Shown piece by piece: positions 46,492 to 56,761 of a DNA stretch of 64,000 nt. The notes under the pieces are model-generated. The model worked only from the letters and a program-made list of their open reading frames with translations, searched no databases and had not been told where the DNA came from. Each line of letters begins with the position of its first letter. The stretch's first letter is position 1. Source of the DNA: Acidimicrobiia bacterium (GTDB lineage Bacteria; Actinomycetota; Acidimicrobiia; Acidimicrobiales; Aldehydirespiratoraceae); the NCBI GenBank assembly GCA_022828135.1, contig JAJEJB010000004.1, forward strand, positions 1 to 64,000, in the 5' to 3' direction. The position numbers and the translations under genes were made by a program.

Positions 46492-48090
46492 GTGGAATCC
46501 CAGCCGGCTGAAGGCCCCCGCTCGTTCACGACGATGTCCGGCGTGCCCGTCGATCCCGTGTACGGCGATGGGCCCCTGCCCGGGGAGTTTCCCTATACCC
46601 GGGGCATCTACCCGGAGATGTACCGCAGCCGGTTGTGGACGATGCGGATGTTCGCGGGGTTCGGCACTGCGGTGGACACCAACGGCCGGTTCCAGGAGAT
46701 CCTGCGCCACGGCGGCACCGGTCTGTCCACCGCGTTCGACATGCCGACCCTCATGGGCCGCGACTCCGATGACGAGGTGTGGTCCGCCGGCGAGGTCGGC
46801 AGGGCCGGGGTAGCTGTCGACACCCTGGCCGACATGGAAGACCTGTTCGCCGACATTGATCTGGGCTCGGTGTCGACCTCGATGACCATCAACGGTCCCG
46901 CCGTCGTGGCTCTGGCCCAGTACATCGCGGTCGCCGACAAGACCGGGGTGGACCGGGCCGCGCTGTCGGGCACGATCCAGAACGACATCCTCAAGGAGTA
47001 CCAGGCCCAGAAGGAGTACATCTTCCCGCCGAGGCCGTCGATGCGCATCGTCACCGACATGATGCGCTTCACCACCGCGGAGATGCCCCGGTGGCATCCG
47101 GTGTCGATCTCCGGCTACCACATCCGGGAGGCCGGCTCCACCGCCGCGCAGGAACTCGGCTTCACGTTGGCCAACGGCTTCGCCTACGTGGAGGCAGCCC
47201 AGGCAGCCGGCCTCGACGTGGACGACTTCGCGGGCAGGCTGAGCTTCTTCTTCAACAGCCACAGCGACTTCTTCGAGGAGATCGGCAAGTACCGGGCCGC
47301 GCGGCGCATCTGGGCCACCTGGATGAGACAGCGCTACGGCGCGGCTTCGGAGCGCAGCTTGATGTGCCGGTTCCACACCCAGACCGCCGGGGTGTCGCTC
47401 ACCGCTCAGCAGCCCGAGATCAACATCGCCCGGGTGGCGCTGCAGGCGCTGGCCGGCGCTTTGGGCGGCACCCAGTCGCTGCACACCGACGCCTACGACG
47501 AGGCCCTGGCGCTACCCACCGAGAAGGCAGCGCGCATCGCCTTGCGAACCCAGCAGATCGTGGCCCACGAGACCGGGGTGGCCAACGTCGCCGACCCGCT
47601 GGGTGGCTCGGCCTACGTGGAGTGGATGACCGACGAGATGGAGCGTCGCGCCGCTGAGATCTTCGACCACCTGCTGGAGTTGGGCGGCGGCTCCATCCTT
47701 GAGGGCGTCTACGAAGGCATCGACAACGGCTATTTCGTAGGCCAGATCGCCGACTCCGCCTACCGGTTCGAGCGCGAGGTCAACGACGGCACCCGCATCA
47801 TCGTCGGCGTCAACGCGTTCACCGAAGGAGACGACGGCGAGAAGAACCTGCTGAGGATCGAACAGGACACCGAGGATCTGCAGCTCAAGCGTCTCGCCGC
47901 GGTCAAGCAGCAACGAGGCGACGCGGCGGTGCGCGGCACTCTGGAGGCTGTACGGCGCGCCGCGCAGGATCCAGAAGCCAACCTCATGCCGCCGGTCATC
48001 GACGCGGTCAAGGCCTACGCCACCGAGGGTGAGATCTGTGACGCCCTAGCCGATGTGTTCGGCCGCTACACCGAACCAGCCATCGTGTGA
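46492..48090 (+). CDS. icmA: B12-dependent acyl-CoA mutase large subunit, isobutyryl-CoA mutase-like
   Basis: A 532-residue acyl-CoA mutase large subunit without its own B12 domain. The TIM barrel begins FTTMSGVPVDPVYG, with FDMPTLMGRDSDD, STSMTINGPAV and FHTQTAGVSLTAQQP. Two substrate residues that separate methylmalonyl-CoA mutase (Tyr, Arg) from isobutyryl-CoA mutase (Phe, Gln) are Phe54 (in RMFAGF) and Gln173 (in KEYQAQKEY), as in IcmA. I therefore favour isobutyryl/butyryl-CoA interconversion over the usual methylmalonyl call. The GTG at 46492 is chosen because the family N-terminus begins before FTT; ATG 46534 is an alternative. It is followed by the B12 subunit and the GTPase. Confidence 0.85.
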   Translation: MESQPAEGPRSFTTMSGVPVDPVYGDGPLPGEFPYTRGIYPEMYRSRLWTMRMFAGFGTAVDTNGRFQEILRHGGTGLSTAFDMPTLMGRDSDDEVWSAGEVGRAGVAVDTLADMEDLFADIDLGSVSTSMTINGPAVVALAQYIAVADKTGVDRAALSGTIQNDILKEYQAQKEYIFPPRPSMRIVTDMMRFTTAEMPRWHPVSISGYHIREAGSTAAQELGFTLANGFAYVEAAQAAGLDVDDFAGRLSFFFNSHSDFFEEIGKYRAARRIWATWMRQRYGAASERSLMCRFHTQTAGVSLTAQQPEINIARVALQALAGALGGTQSLHTDAYDEALALPTEKAARIALRTQQIVAHETGVANVADPLGGSAYVEWMTDEMERRAAEIFDHLLELGGGSILEGVYEGIDNGYFVGQIADSAYRFEREVNDGTRIIVGVNAFTEGDDGEKNLLRIEQDTEDLQLKRLAAVKQQRGDAAVRGTLEAVRRAAQDPEANLMPPVIDAVKAYATEGEICDALADVFGRYTEPAIV

Positions 48091-48106
48091 CTGTGCCGAG
48101 CCGAAC

Positions 48107-48541
48107 ATGACCCAACCCGCAGCCGCGACCGGAGACCGAGCCCCGATCCGGGTAGTGCTGGCCAAACTCGGCCTGGACGGCCACGACCGCGGTCTCAAGG
48201 TGGTGGCCCGAATGCTGCGCGACGCCGGCATGGAAGTGATCTACCTCGGCCTGCGCCAGACCACCGACACGGTGATCGCCGCAGTCGAACAGGAGGACGC
48301 CGACGTGATCGGCCTTTCTATGCACAACGCCGGACATCTGGCCCTGGCTACCCGCATCCTGCAGGCCCTAGACGACGAAGGGCTCGATGTGCCGGTGATC
48401 ATCGGCGGGATCGTGCCCGAGGAGGATGTCGACGCTCTCGTCGCCATGGGCATCAGCGCGGTGCTGCACCCTGGCGCGTCGGCCGTGGAAGTCGCCGAGG
48501 CGGTCCGCGGCTCGCTCGGCGACCGGTCAGTGCGCGACTAG
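48107..48541 (+). CDS. icmB: Cobalamin-binding small subunit of the mutase
   Basis: A 144-residue B12-binding domain protein. LGLDGHDRGLKVVARMLRDAG contains DxHxxG with His26 as the lower axial cobalt ligand, and IGGIVPEEDVDAL and AVLHPGAS complete the nucleotide-tail pocket. It supplies adenosylcobalamin to the large subunit encoded 16 bases upstream. Such a split arrangement is known for isobutyryl-CoA mutase and for some methylmalonyl-CoA mutases. ATG 48107 is preferred; the frame is open 54 bases earlier but overlaps the previous gene. Confidence 0.93.
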   Translation: MTQPAAATGDRAPIRVVLAKLGLDGHDRGLKVVARMLRDAGMEVIYLGLRQTTDTVIAAVEQEDADVIGLSMHNAGHLALATRILQALDDEGLDVPVIIGGIVPEEDVDALVAMGISAVLHPGASAVEVAEAVRGSLGDRSVRD

Positions 48542-48553
48542 GTCTGCGAACCG

Positions 48554-49519
48554 GTGACCGAGCCCGGCGAGCTGCTCGAGCGTGCCGTTGCGGGTGAGCG
48601 GCGAGCGCTCGGCCGGCTGCTCAGCCTCGTGGAACAGGGCGGTGAAGCCGCCGACGGGATCGCCGAGATGGTTCACGGCCAGGCAAGCGGCCAGGCAGCC
48701 GTGATCGGTATTACGGGCGCCCCCGGCACCGGCAAGTCGACACTGGTGGGGCACCTAGTCGACGGCATGACCAGCTCGGGCGCCCGACCAGCGGTCCTGG
48801 CTGTCGACCCGTCTTCACCCCTCACCGGTGGAGCGATCTTGGGCGACCGCATACGCATGGACGGCGTAGCCGGCGGGCGAGCGTTCATCCGATCGATGGC
48901 CACCCGCGGCCACGCGGGCGGGTTGGCGCTGGCCGTGCCCGCAGCCCTTCGGCTCTTCGAGACATGCGGCTTCGGGCCCCTGGTGGTCGAGACCGTGGGC
49001 GTGGGCCAGGTCGAGGTGGACGTCACCCGCACGGCCGACACCACCGTGGTGATGATGGCGCCCGGAATGGGCGATGCGGTACAGGCCAATAAGGCCGGCC
49101 TCCTGGAGATCGCCGACGTGCTAGTGGTCAACAAGGCCGACCGCCCCGGCGCCGAAGACACCCGCCGCGACCTGGAGCACATGCTCGACCTAAGCCGCAT
49201 CACCGGCCTAGCGCAACACTGGCGCCCCGAGATCATCATGACCACCGCCACCACCGGCGACGGAGCGGACCAGGTCCAAACAGCCATCCAAGCCCACCAA
49301 GCCCACCTGGCCGACACAGGCCAACAAGAAGCCCGCCGCCAGGCAAGGATCCGCCAAGAAGTCCTCGACCGGGTAACCCAGCACCTAGGCACCAAGGCGT
49401 CGCAGTACCTGAGCACGAATCCAGATGCACTGCGAGAGGCGCTCAACGGCGACAGAACGCCGGCCGCCACCGCGGCCAAGATAAGCAAGCGCCTACTGAG
49501 CAACCAGCCCCCCATATAG
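48554..49519 (+). CDS. meaB: MeaB/ArgK-type mutase-associated GTPase
   Basis: A 321-residue G3E GTPase that loads and protects the cobalamin of acyl-CoA mutases. Walker A GAPGTGKST is at 55-63, Walker B-like VVETVGVGQVEVDV and the base-recognition VVNKADRPGAED follow. The C-terminal helices are complete. It begins with GTG 12 bases after the B12 subunit, so the three genes form one operon. In other lineages this GTPase is fused to the isobutyryl-CoA mutase as IcmF, which fits the reassignment proposed for the large subunit. Confidence 0.94.
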   Translation: MTEPGELLERAVAGERRALGRLLSLVEQGGEAADGIAEMVHGQASGQAAVIGITGAPGTGKSTLVGHLVDGMTSSGARPAVLAVDPSSPLTGGAILGDRIRMDGVAGGRAFIRSMATRGHAGGLALAVPAALRLFETCGFGPLVVETVGVGQVEVDVTRTADTTVVMMAPGMGDAVQANKAGLLEIADVLVVNKADRPGAEDTRRDLEHMLDLSRITGLAQHWRPEIIMTTATTGDGADQVQTAIQAHQAHLADTGQQEARRQARIRQEVLDRVTQHLGTKASQYLSTNPDALREALNGDRTPAATAAKISKRLLSNQPPI

Positions 49520-49585
49520 CCCAGAGCGATCCACCTGCCGCAGAGAGGCACGGACGGTAGGCCGGGGGGTGGCGCCGGGTCCGGG

Positions 49586-49617
49586 CGGTCGACAATGGGG
49601 CGAAGCCCCGTCGACCG
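49586..49617. terminator. Strong hairpin between convergent genes
   Basis: CGGTCGAC (49586-49593) and GTCGACCG (49610-49617) pair over 8 bp, with an inner GGGGC/GCCCC stem of 5 bp around a GAA loop and a 3-base bulge. It lies between the convergent meaB and J-domain genes, so it can act as a bidirectional terminator despite lacking a T-run. Confidence 0.55.
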
Positions 49618-49664
49618 GACGGACCCTGCGACAGGACCCGCCGGCCGGGAGGGCAATGCCTTGC

Positions 49665-50393
49665 CTACCGCGCCAGGAGGATCCGGCGGGCCTCGCTCAA
49701 CTCGGCAATGCGGTCGGCAGCCTCGGCTTCGGCCGCGCCGAGATCGGGATGGGCGGCTCGCAGTGCCTCGCGGAAGCCGCGCCGGACCGCAGCCTGCTCG
49801 GGTGGCTCGATCTCGCGATCGAACCCCAGGACTTCCAGTGCCCAACCGACGGGATCAGCCACCGCTTGGGCCGGCCTCGATGTCCGCTGACCAGCCGCCA
49901 GGTACGCGAACAGCACCGGACCTAGGTCGCCTCGCCACGCCAGACCCCTCCGCACTGCCCGGAGGGCCTCGGTGCGGATCCCAGGACCGGCTAAGCCCGC
50001 CGCGTAGGCGGAACCCAGGACGAGCTGGCTCGCGGTTGCCCGCGACCCGTCGAACTCGCAGGTCAGACGCTCGGCGGAACCATCGCCGTCAGCCCCGTAG
50101 AGCCTCTGCCGGCTGCGAGTCAGGCCGACCCGGTCCCGCTGCAATCGGTGGCGCAACCGGGGTTGAGCCACCGAGCGTCCCTGCTCCAACTCGTGGACTA
50201 GCTCCATGACCTCCCCCAGCCGATCAGGGGTGAGGCCGGGTCCGAAGCGGGCACACACCGCGCCCAACAGCAAGCCGCCGAAGCCGGGACCGCGTCCGTC
50301 GCTGGAGCCGGGCAGCCAAGCCCGGCCCACCGCGATCCGACGGGTGGGGGCTATCGGTCTGGAGTGGAAGATCTCCAGTTCGGCCAGCAGCAC
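49665..50393 (-). CDS. J-domain-like protein
   Basis: A 242-residue protein. Its N-terminal 190 residues are unfamiliar: a possible small beta-domain with RPIAPTRRIAVGRAWLP, then helices. The C-terminus has RRGFREALRAAHPDLGAAEAEAADRIAELSEARRILL (in pieces), containing the HPD tripeptide between two helices that defines J-domains. It may recruit an Hsp70 (DnaK) or be a J-like fold used otherwise. GTG start at 50393; TAGCTT is six bases before it. Confidence 0.65.
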   Translation of the reverse strand: MLLAELEIFHSRPIAPTRRIAVGRAWLPGSSDGRGPGFGGLLLGAVCARFGPGLTPDRLGEVMELVHELEQGRSVAQPRLRHRLQRDRVGLTRSRQRLYGADGDGSAERLTCEFDGSRATASQLVLGSAYAAGLAGPGIRTEALRAVRRGLAWRGDLGPVLFAYLAAGQRTSRPAQAVADPVGWALEVLGFDREIEPPEQAAVRRGFREALRAAHPDLGAAEAEAADRIAELSEARRILLAR

Positions 50394-50452
50394 CAGGCCA
50401 AGCTAGCGGGCGAGAATTCCGCCTACCTCTGCTCGCGTGAAGCGGCTTGCAA

Positions 50453-51787
50453 TCAAGCGCCCGTCGCCCCGGACGGGTCGGTTTGGGACTCAGGGAACTC
50501 AAGCTCCAGACCGTCGAGGGAGTCCACCAACCCGCCGAGAAAGTCTCCCAGGCCGAAGCCATCCAGCATCTCCATCATCTGTTCGAGCTGTTCACGTTCT
50601 TCGTCGGACAGCTGCCCGAAGTCGCCGAAGCACCGCTCCTCGTCGCCGTTGCGGAAGCAGAAGCTGTCCTGGCTCCCGTCACCACCGTCTTCACTGAACC
50701 GGAACCCCCTGTCGCCATCCCCGAAGAAGTCTTCGAAGAAGTCTTCAATGCCGCCTTCCGAGTCGCTCTCGAAGTCGAACGGCAACCCGTTCTCGAAGAA
50801 CTGGTCGAATTCCTCAAGAAACCGCTCGAAGAACTGCTCAGATTCGAACGGCCGAGAATCGAACGGCCGCCGATTCTCGAAGAACCCCTCGAACTCCTCG
50901 CGATCGAACGGCCGCCGATTCTCGAACGGCAACCCGTCCTCAAGAGGCTTGCGGTCGCGATCCCACGGAGCCATGCCAGGACCGAACGGCCACAGACCGC
51001 CCTCGAAGGGCAGCCGCTCGCCCCTCGGGTCGGAGAAGGGGAAGAAGCGGAACGCGTCCCGCGGGAGCTTTCTGAACTTGAAGTAGCCGCCATCGTCACC
51101 GGGATCGGCATCTGGCCCAGCGGCTCGAGGGGCGCCGCAGACCAGGACGGTCACGGCATCATCGCCCGTGCCGAGGCTGAGGATCGTCACGCAGCCTTCG
51201 GCCGCGGCCGCTGGCTCTGGCTTGCCCTCGTCGGGCTTCTTGCTGTCGTATCTCTCCTCGGGCTCGCTTCTCTCGTTGCGTTCCCTGCCGGAGCCGCGCT
51301 TGTCTCGCTCTGCCCGCTCGTCCCAGTAGCGGTCGAAACGCTCGTCACGCTCGCGATCGAGACGCTCACCGCGGCGGCGCTCTGCCCGCTCGCCCCTGTC
51401 GCGGTCCGGGCGAGGTCCCCAGTCCTTCCCAGCGCCCCGCAACTCCTCGGGGTACATGTCGGGATCGATGGACGTCGCGTAGTCGCCATAGTCCCGGTAG
51501 TCGTCGTCATCGTCGATGATGGCCGAGATGGCCCACACCGCGCCGGTGATGGCGGCCGCGCTGGCCAGCACAGCACCCGCAACCACGGCAGCAACCCGGG
51601 CCGTACGCCACCGGGGCTCCCTCGCACTTGTGCTGCCGTCATCCGCGGAGCCGGTCTCTGCTGCCGCGTCCTCGGCTGCCACGTCCCCGGCGGGCGCGTC
51701 CTTAACGGGCGCGTCCTCAACGGAGGTGTCCTCTGCGGGCGCGTCCTCGACTGGTGTGTCCTCTATTGGAGCGTCTTCGTCGGCCAT
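50453..51787 (-). CDS. Low-complexity acidic/aromatic membrane protein
   Basis: A 444-residue protein with no family I recognise. Residues 1-57 are tandem (V/I)EDAP/(A)EDT pentapeptides, followed by a basic patch and one transmembrane helix (about 62-87). The outside part starts with a D-rich run, then an Arg/Asp/Glu-rich stretch (RDRGERAERRRGERLDRERDERF in pieces), a compact segment with two cysteines (GCVTILSLG ... VLVCG), then repeats of LPFEN-RRPFD and (E/D)xFF. A second cysteine pair (SFCFRNGDEERCFG) lies near the end. The composition suggests an extended, possibly condensate-forming or envelope-scaffolding protein. TACCTT is eight bases upstream. Confidence 0.6.
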   Translation of the reverse strand: MADEDAPIEDTPVEDAPAEDTSVEDAPVKDAPAGDVAAEDAAAETGSADDGSTSAREPRWRTARVAAVVAGAVLASAAAITGAVWAISAIIDDDDDYRDYGDYATSIDPDMYPEELRGAGKDWGPRPDRDRGERAERRRGERLDRERDERFDRYWDERAERDKRGSGRERNERSEPEERYDSKKPDEGKPEPAAAAEGCVTILSLGTGDDAVTVLVCGAPRAAGPDADPGDDGGYFKFRKLPRDAFRFFPFSDPRGERLPFEGGLWPFGPGMAPWDRDRKPLEDGLPFENRRPFDREEFEGFFENRRPFDSRPFESEQFFERFLEEFDQFFENGLPFDFESDSEGGIEDFFEDFFGDGDRGFRFSEDGGDGSQDSFCFRNGDEERCFGDFGQLSDEEREQLEQMMEMLDGFGLGDFLGGLVDSLDGLELEFPESQTDPSGATGA

Positions 51788-51850
51788 GGGGCAAGAAGGT
51801 AGGAGCCGACGTTGAGAGTCTGGTTAGAACTGTGTCTGCGGCCCGGTCGC

Positions 51851-52711
51851 TCAGACGAGCGTCCTGAGGGTGTCGCTCATGCGGTGGGCTTGCTCGCGCA
51901 GATCGTCTCTGTCGGTGTCCTCGCTCTCCACCAAGTCGAGCAACTCACCGACCGAGTTGCGCAGCGTTCGCCAGCTGGGAGCAGAGAAGCCGAACGGCGT
52001 CCGCACTCCGGCGATCCGCCGAGCGTTCGTCACAACGCCCCGCATGCCGTCGAGGTCTCCGGGGTCTCGTCGCAGCCGATCGCAGGCCACGAACAGGGCG
52101 CTGAGGAGCTCGTTGACCTCGAGACCGTCGAGTTCCTCGAACTGAGCTTCCTCCTCGCGGGCCAGCAGATCGTCGATCACCAGCTCGACGCGGTCCTCGT
52201 CCGCTTCGCGGACCAGCAGGTCGCAGACTTCGACTGGCTCGGTCTCCTGATCGGCATCGCCCTCGTTGGCGTCGCCCTCCATGTCCAGAATGTGCGGCAC
52301 GCGGGCCTGCACTAGCCGCTCCACCAGCTCCGCCCTCAGCGCCTCCGACCATTCCGCGAGCTCGAAGGCCGTCAAGGAGTCCTCGGGTCCGATCGGTCGG
52401 CTGATCGCCTCCTTCGCCCTCTCGGTCTCCTCGACCTCGTCCACCAGGCTGTCGACCTTCTCCTCCAGCGACTCGTGGACCATCAGCGTCGTGCCCTGCC
52501 ACGAGTGGACGACCTTGTCGACTGTGAGCAGTTGCTGCAGCATCACCCGGCTCTCGAGCGACCACTCGTGAAGCTCGTACGCCAACCACTCCCCGGCCTC
52601 GCCGTCCTCGGGATCCTGGTGAGAATCCTGGTCAACCGGATCGCTCCAGGAGGGCTCGGACCCGATGTCGGCCGAGCCTCGGCGGAACCTGTCTCGGAAC
52701 GCGGCGGGCAC
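51851..52711 (-). CDS. Unknown protein with a duplicated helical module
   Basis: A 286-residue acidic, all-helical protein. Two modules look related: one with WLAYELHEWSLESRVMLQQLL ... VVHSWQGTTLMV and one with TAFELAEWSEALRAELVERLV ... VPHILDMEGD. Each is followed by an acidic stretch (EEKVDSLVDEVEE; EDRVELVIDDLLA). A C-terminal helical region ends SDTLRTLV. No membrane or enzyme motif. It follows the minus-strand direction of its neighbours and is divergent from glpX. GTG 52711 is chosen; the frame is open to 52798 but that part looks non-coding. Confidence 0.6.
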   Translation of the reverse strand: MPAAFRDRFRRGSADIGSEPSWSDPVDQDSHQDPEDGEAGEWLAYELHEWSLESRVMLQQLLTVDKVVHSWQGTTLMVHESLEEKVDSLVDEVEETERAKEAISRPIGPEDSLTAFELAEWSEALRAELVERLVQARVPHILDMEGDANEGDADQETEPVEVCDLLVREADEDRVELVIDDLLAREEEAQFEELDGLEVNELLSALFVACDRLRRDPGDLDGMRGVVTNARRIAGVRTPFGFSAPSWRTLRNSVGELLDLVESEDTDRDDLREQAHRMSDTLRTLV

Positions 52712-52832
52712 GTCACAATCTTGCCACCGCGGCCGCCCATTGCGGCACTGCTGAGCTGCCGCACCGTTCAGGTCGCGCCGGCACCGCTCACCTACCACTC
52801 ACCGATGCCTGGCTTGGGATAGGTTCGCGCCC

Positions 52833-53813
52833 ATGGTGGCCTCGACGCATCCCAAACCCGATCGCAACATCGCGCTGGAGCTGGTGCGAATCACCGAGGG
52901 TGCGGCCATAGCCGCGTCCCGCTGGATGGGACGGGGCGACAAGGACGGTGCCGACGGGGCCGCGGTGGACGCCATGCGGAGGGTGCTGAGCGACATCTCG
53001 ATGGACGGCATCGTCGTGATCGGAGAGGGCGAGAAGGACGAGGCGCCCATGCTCTACAACGGCGAGCGGGTCGGCAACGGCCAGCTGCCGCAGACCGACG
53101 TGGCCGTCGACCCGATAGACGGCACCACCCTGACCTCGCTGGGGCGGGCCAACGCCCTGTCGGTGATCGCGGTGGCCGACCGGGGCACGATGTTCGATCC
53201 CGGCCCGTGCGTGTACATGGAGAAGATCGCCACCGGCCCCGAGGCCGCCGACCTGATCGACATCACCAAGTCACCGACGGACAACCTGAAGGCCGTGGCC
53301 GAGGCCAAGAACGAGTTCGTGCGCGACCTGACCGCCGTGATCCTGGACCGCGACCGCCACGACGACCTGATCGCCGAGGTGCGCGAGGCCGGCGCCCGCA
53401 TCAGGCTGATCCCCGACGGCGATGTGGCCGGTGCCATCTCCACCGCCTGGCCCAACACCGGCGCCGACATCCTGTTCGGTATAGGCGGCACGCCCGAGGG
53501 CGTGATAACCGCGGCCGCCATCAAGTGCATGGGCGGCGCGTTGCAGGGCCGGCTGTGGCCCCGCAACGAGTACGAACGGAAGGCCCTGACCAAGCTGGGC
53601 TACGACGTGGAGCGAGTGCTAACCCAGGACGACCTCGTCAACACCGACAACTGCTTCTTCGCGGCCACCGGAGTGACCGACGGCGATCTGCTCCAGGGAG
53701 TCCATTTCGACGCCAACTACTGCCACACCCAGTCGCTGGTGATGCGCAGCCGGTCCGGCACGGTGCGCCTAATCGAGGGCCGGCACCGCCATCGCAAGGC
53801 CCGGGGCCTGTAG
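52833..53813 (+). CDS. glpX: Fructose-1,6-bisphosphatase class II
   Basis: GlpX (326 residues) hydrolyses fructose-1,6-bisphosphate in gluconeogenesis. The metal and phosphate sites are visible as [29 protein letters not shown] and [14 protein letters not shown]; the C-terminal substrate part includes [24 protein letters not shown] ends seven bases before the ATG, consistent with a leaderless transcript. It is convergent with atpC across a 20-base gap. Confidence 0.96.
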   Translation: MVASTHPKPDRNIALELVRITEGAAIAASRWMGRGDKDGADGAAVDAMRRVLSDISMDGIVVIGEGEKDEAPMLYNGERVGNGQLPQTDVAVDPIDGTTLTSLGRANALSVIAVADRGTMFDPGPCVYMEKIATGPEAADLIDITKSPTDNLKAVAEAKNEFVRDLTAVILDRDRHDDLIAEVREAGARIRLIPDGDVAGAISTAWPNTGADILFGIGGTPEGVITAAAIKCMGGALQGRLWPRNEYERKALTKLGYDVERVLTQDDLVNTDNCFFAATGVTDGDLLQGVHFDANYCHTQSLVMRSRSGTVRLIEGRHRHRKARGL

Positions 53814-53833
53814 AACGGCCATCGGCCGGCGCC

Positions 53834-54232
53834 CTAGGCGGCCGCGACTCTCAAACGCAGTTCGGCCCGCTCCAACGCGGCGGCCGCTTCAGCGTCCTCG
53901 GCGTCAACTGCAAGAGCGTCCGCCGCCTGTTGACGGGCGGTCTCAGCCCGGGCTGTGTCGATCTCGTCGGCGGACTCTGACACGTCCGAGAGGATGGTCA
54001 CCTTGTTGTGGCTGACCTCCACGAAGCCGCGGTGCACGGCGAACGTGTCGCGCTCGCCGCCGGGCCGCAGGACGTCGACCGACCAGGGGGCCAGCACGCC
54101 CAGGAAGGGCACGTGCCCGGCCTGGAAGGCGATGTCGCCCTCCTCCACGGTGCGCACGATCACCATCTCGGCCGAGCCCGAGTAGGTCACCTCCTCGGGC
54201 GAGACCAGCTCGACGTCGAGCTCTACAGCCAT
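53834..54232 (-). CDS. atpC: ATP synthase epsilon subunit
   Basis: The F1 epsilon subunit (132 residues) of the central stalk, which couples rotation and can inhibit ATP hydrolysis. The beta-sandwich carries DVELVSPEEVTYSGSAEMV and the GHVPFLGVLAPW loop; the C-terminal helices run through to the end. It is the last gene of the ATP synthase operon, 18 bases after atpD. Confidence 0.95.
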   Translation of the reverse strand: MAVELDVELVSPEEVTYSGSAEMVIVRTVEEGDIAFQAGHVPFLGVLAPWSVDVLRPGGERDTFAVHRGFVEVSHNKVTILSDVSESADEIDTARAETARQQAADALAVDAEDAEAAAALERAELRLRVAAA

Positions 54233-54250
54233 GCCCGGCCCTCACGCATG

Positions 54251-56726
<2,476 letters not shown>

Positions 56727-56761
56727 GCTCGGCCTCTATCCCCGTCCCGGAACCCGGACCC

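Noticed and set aside
46492-48090. Methylmalonyl-CoA mutase as the firm call
   Set aside because: The two substrate-selectivity residues read Phe and Gln, as in isobutyryl-CoA mutase, so the usual label was not kept.
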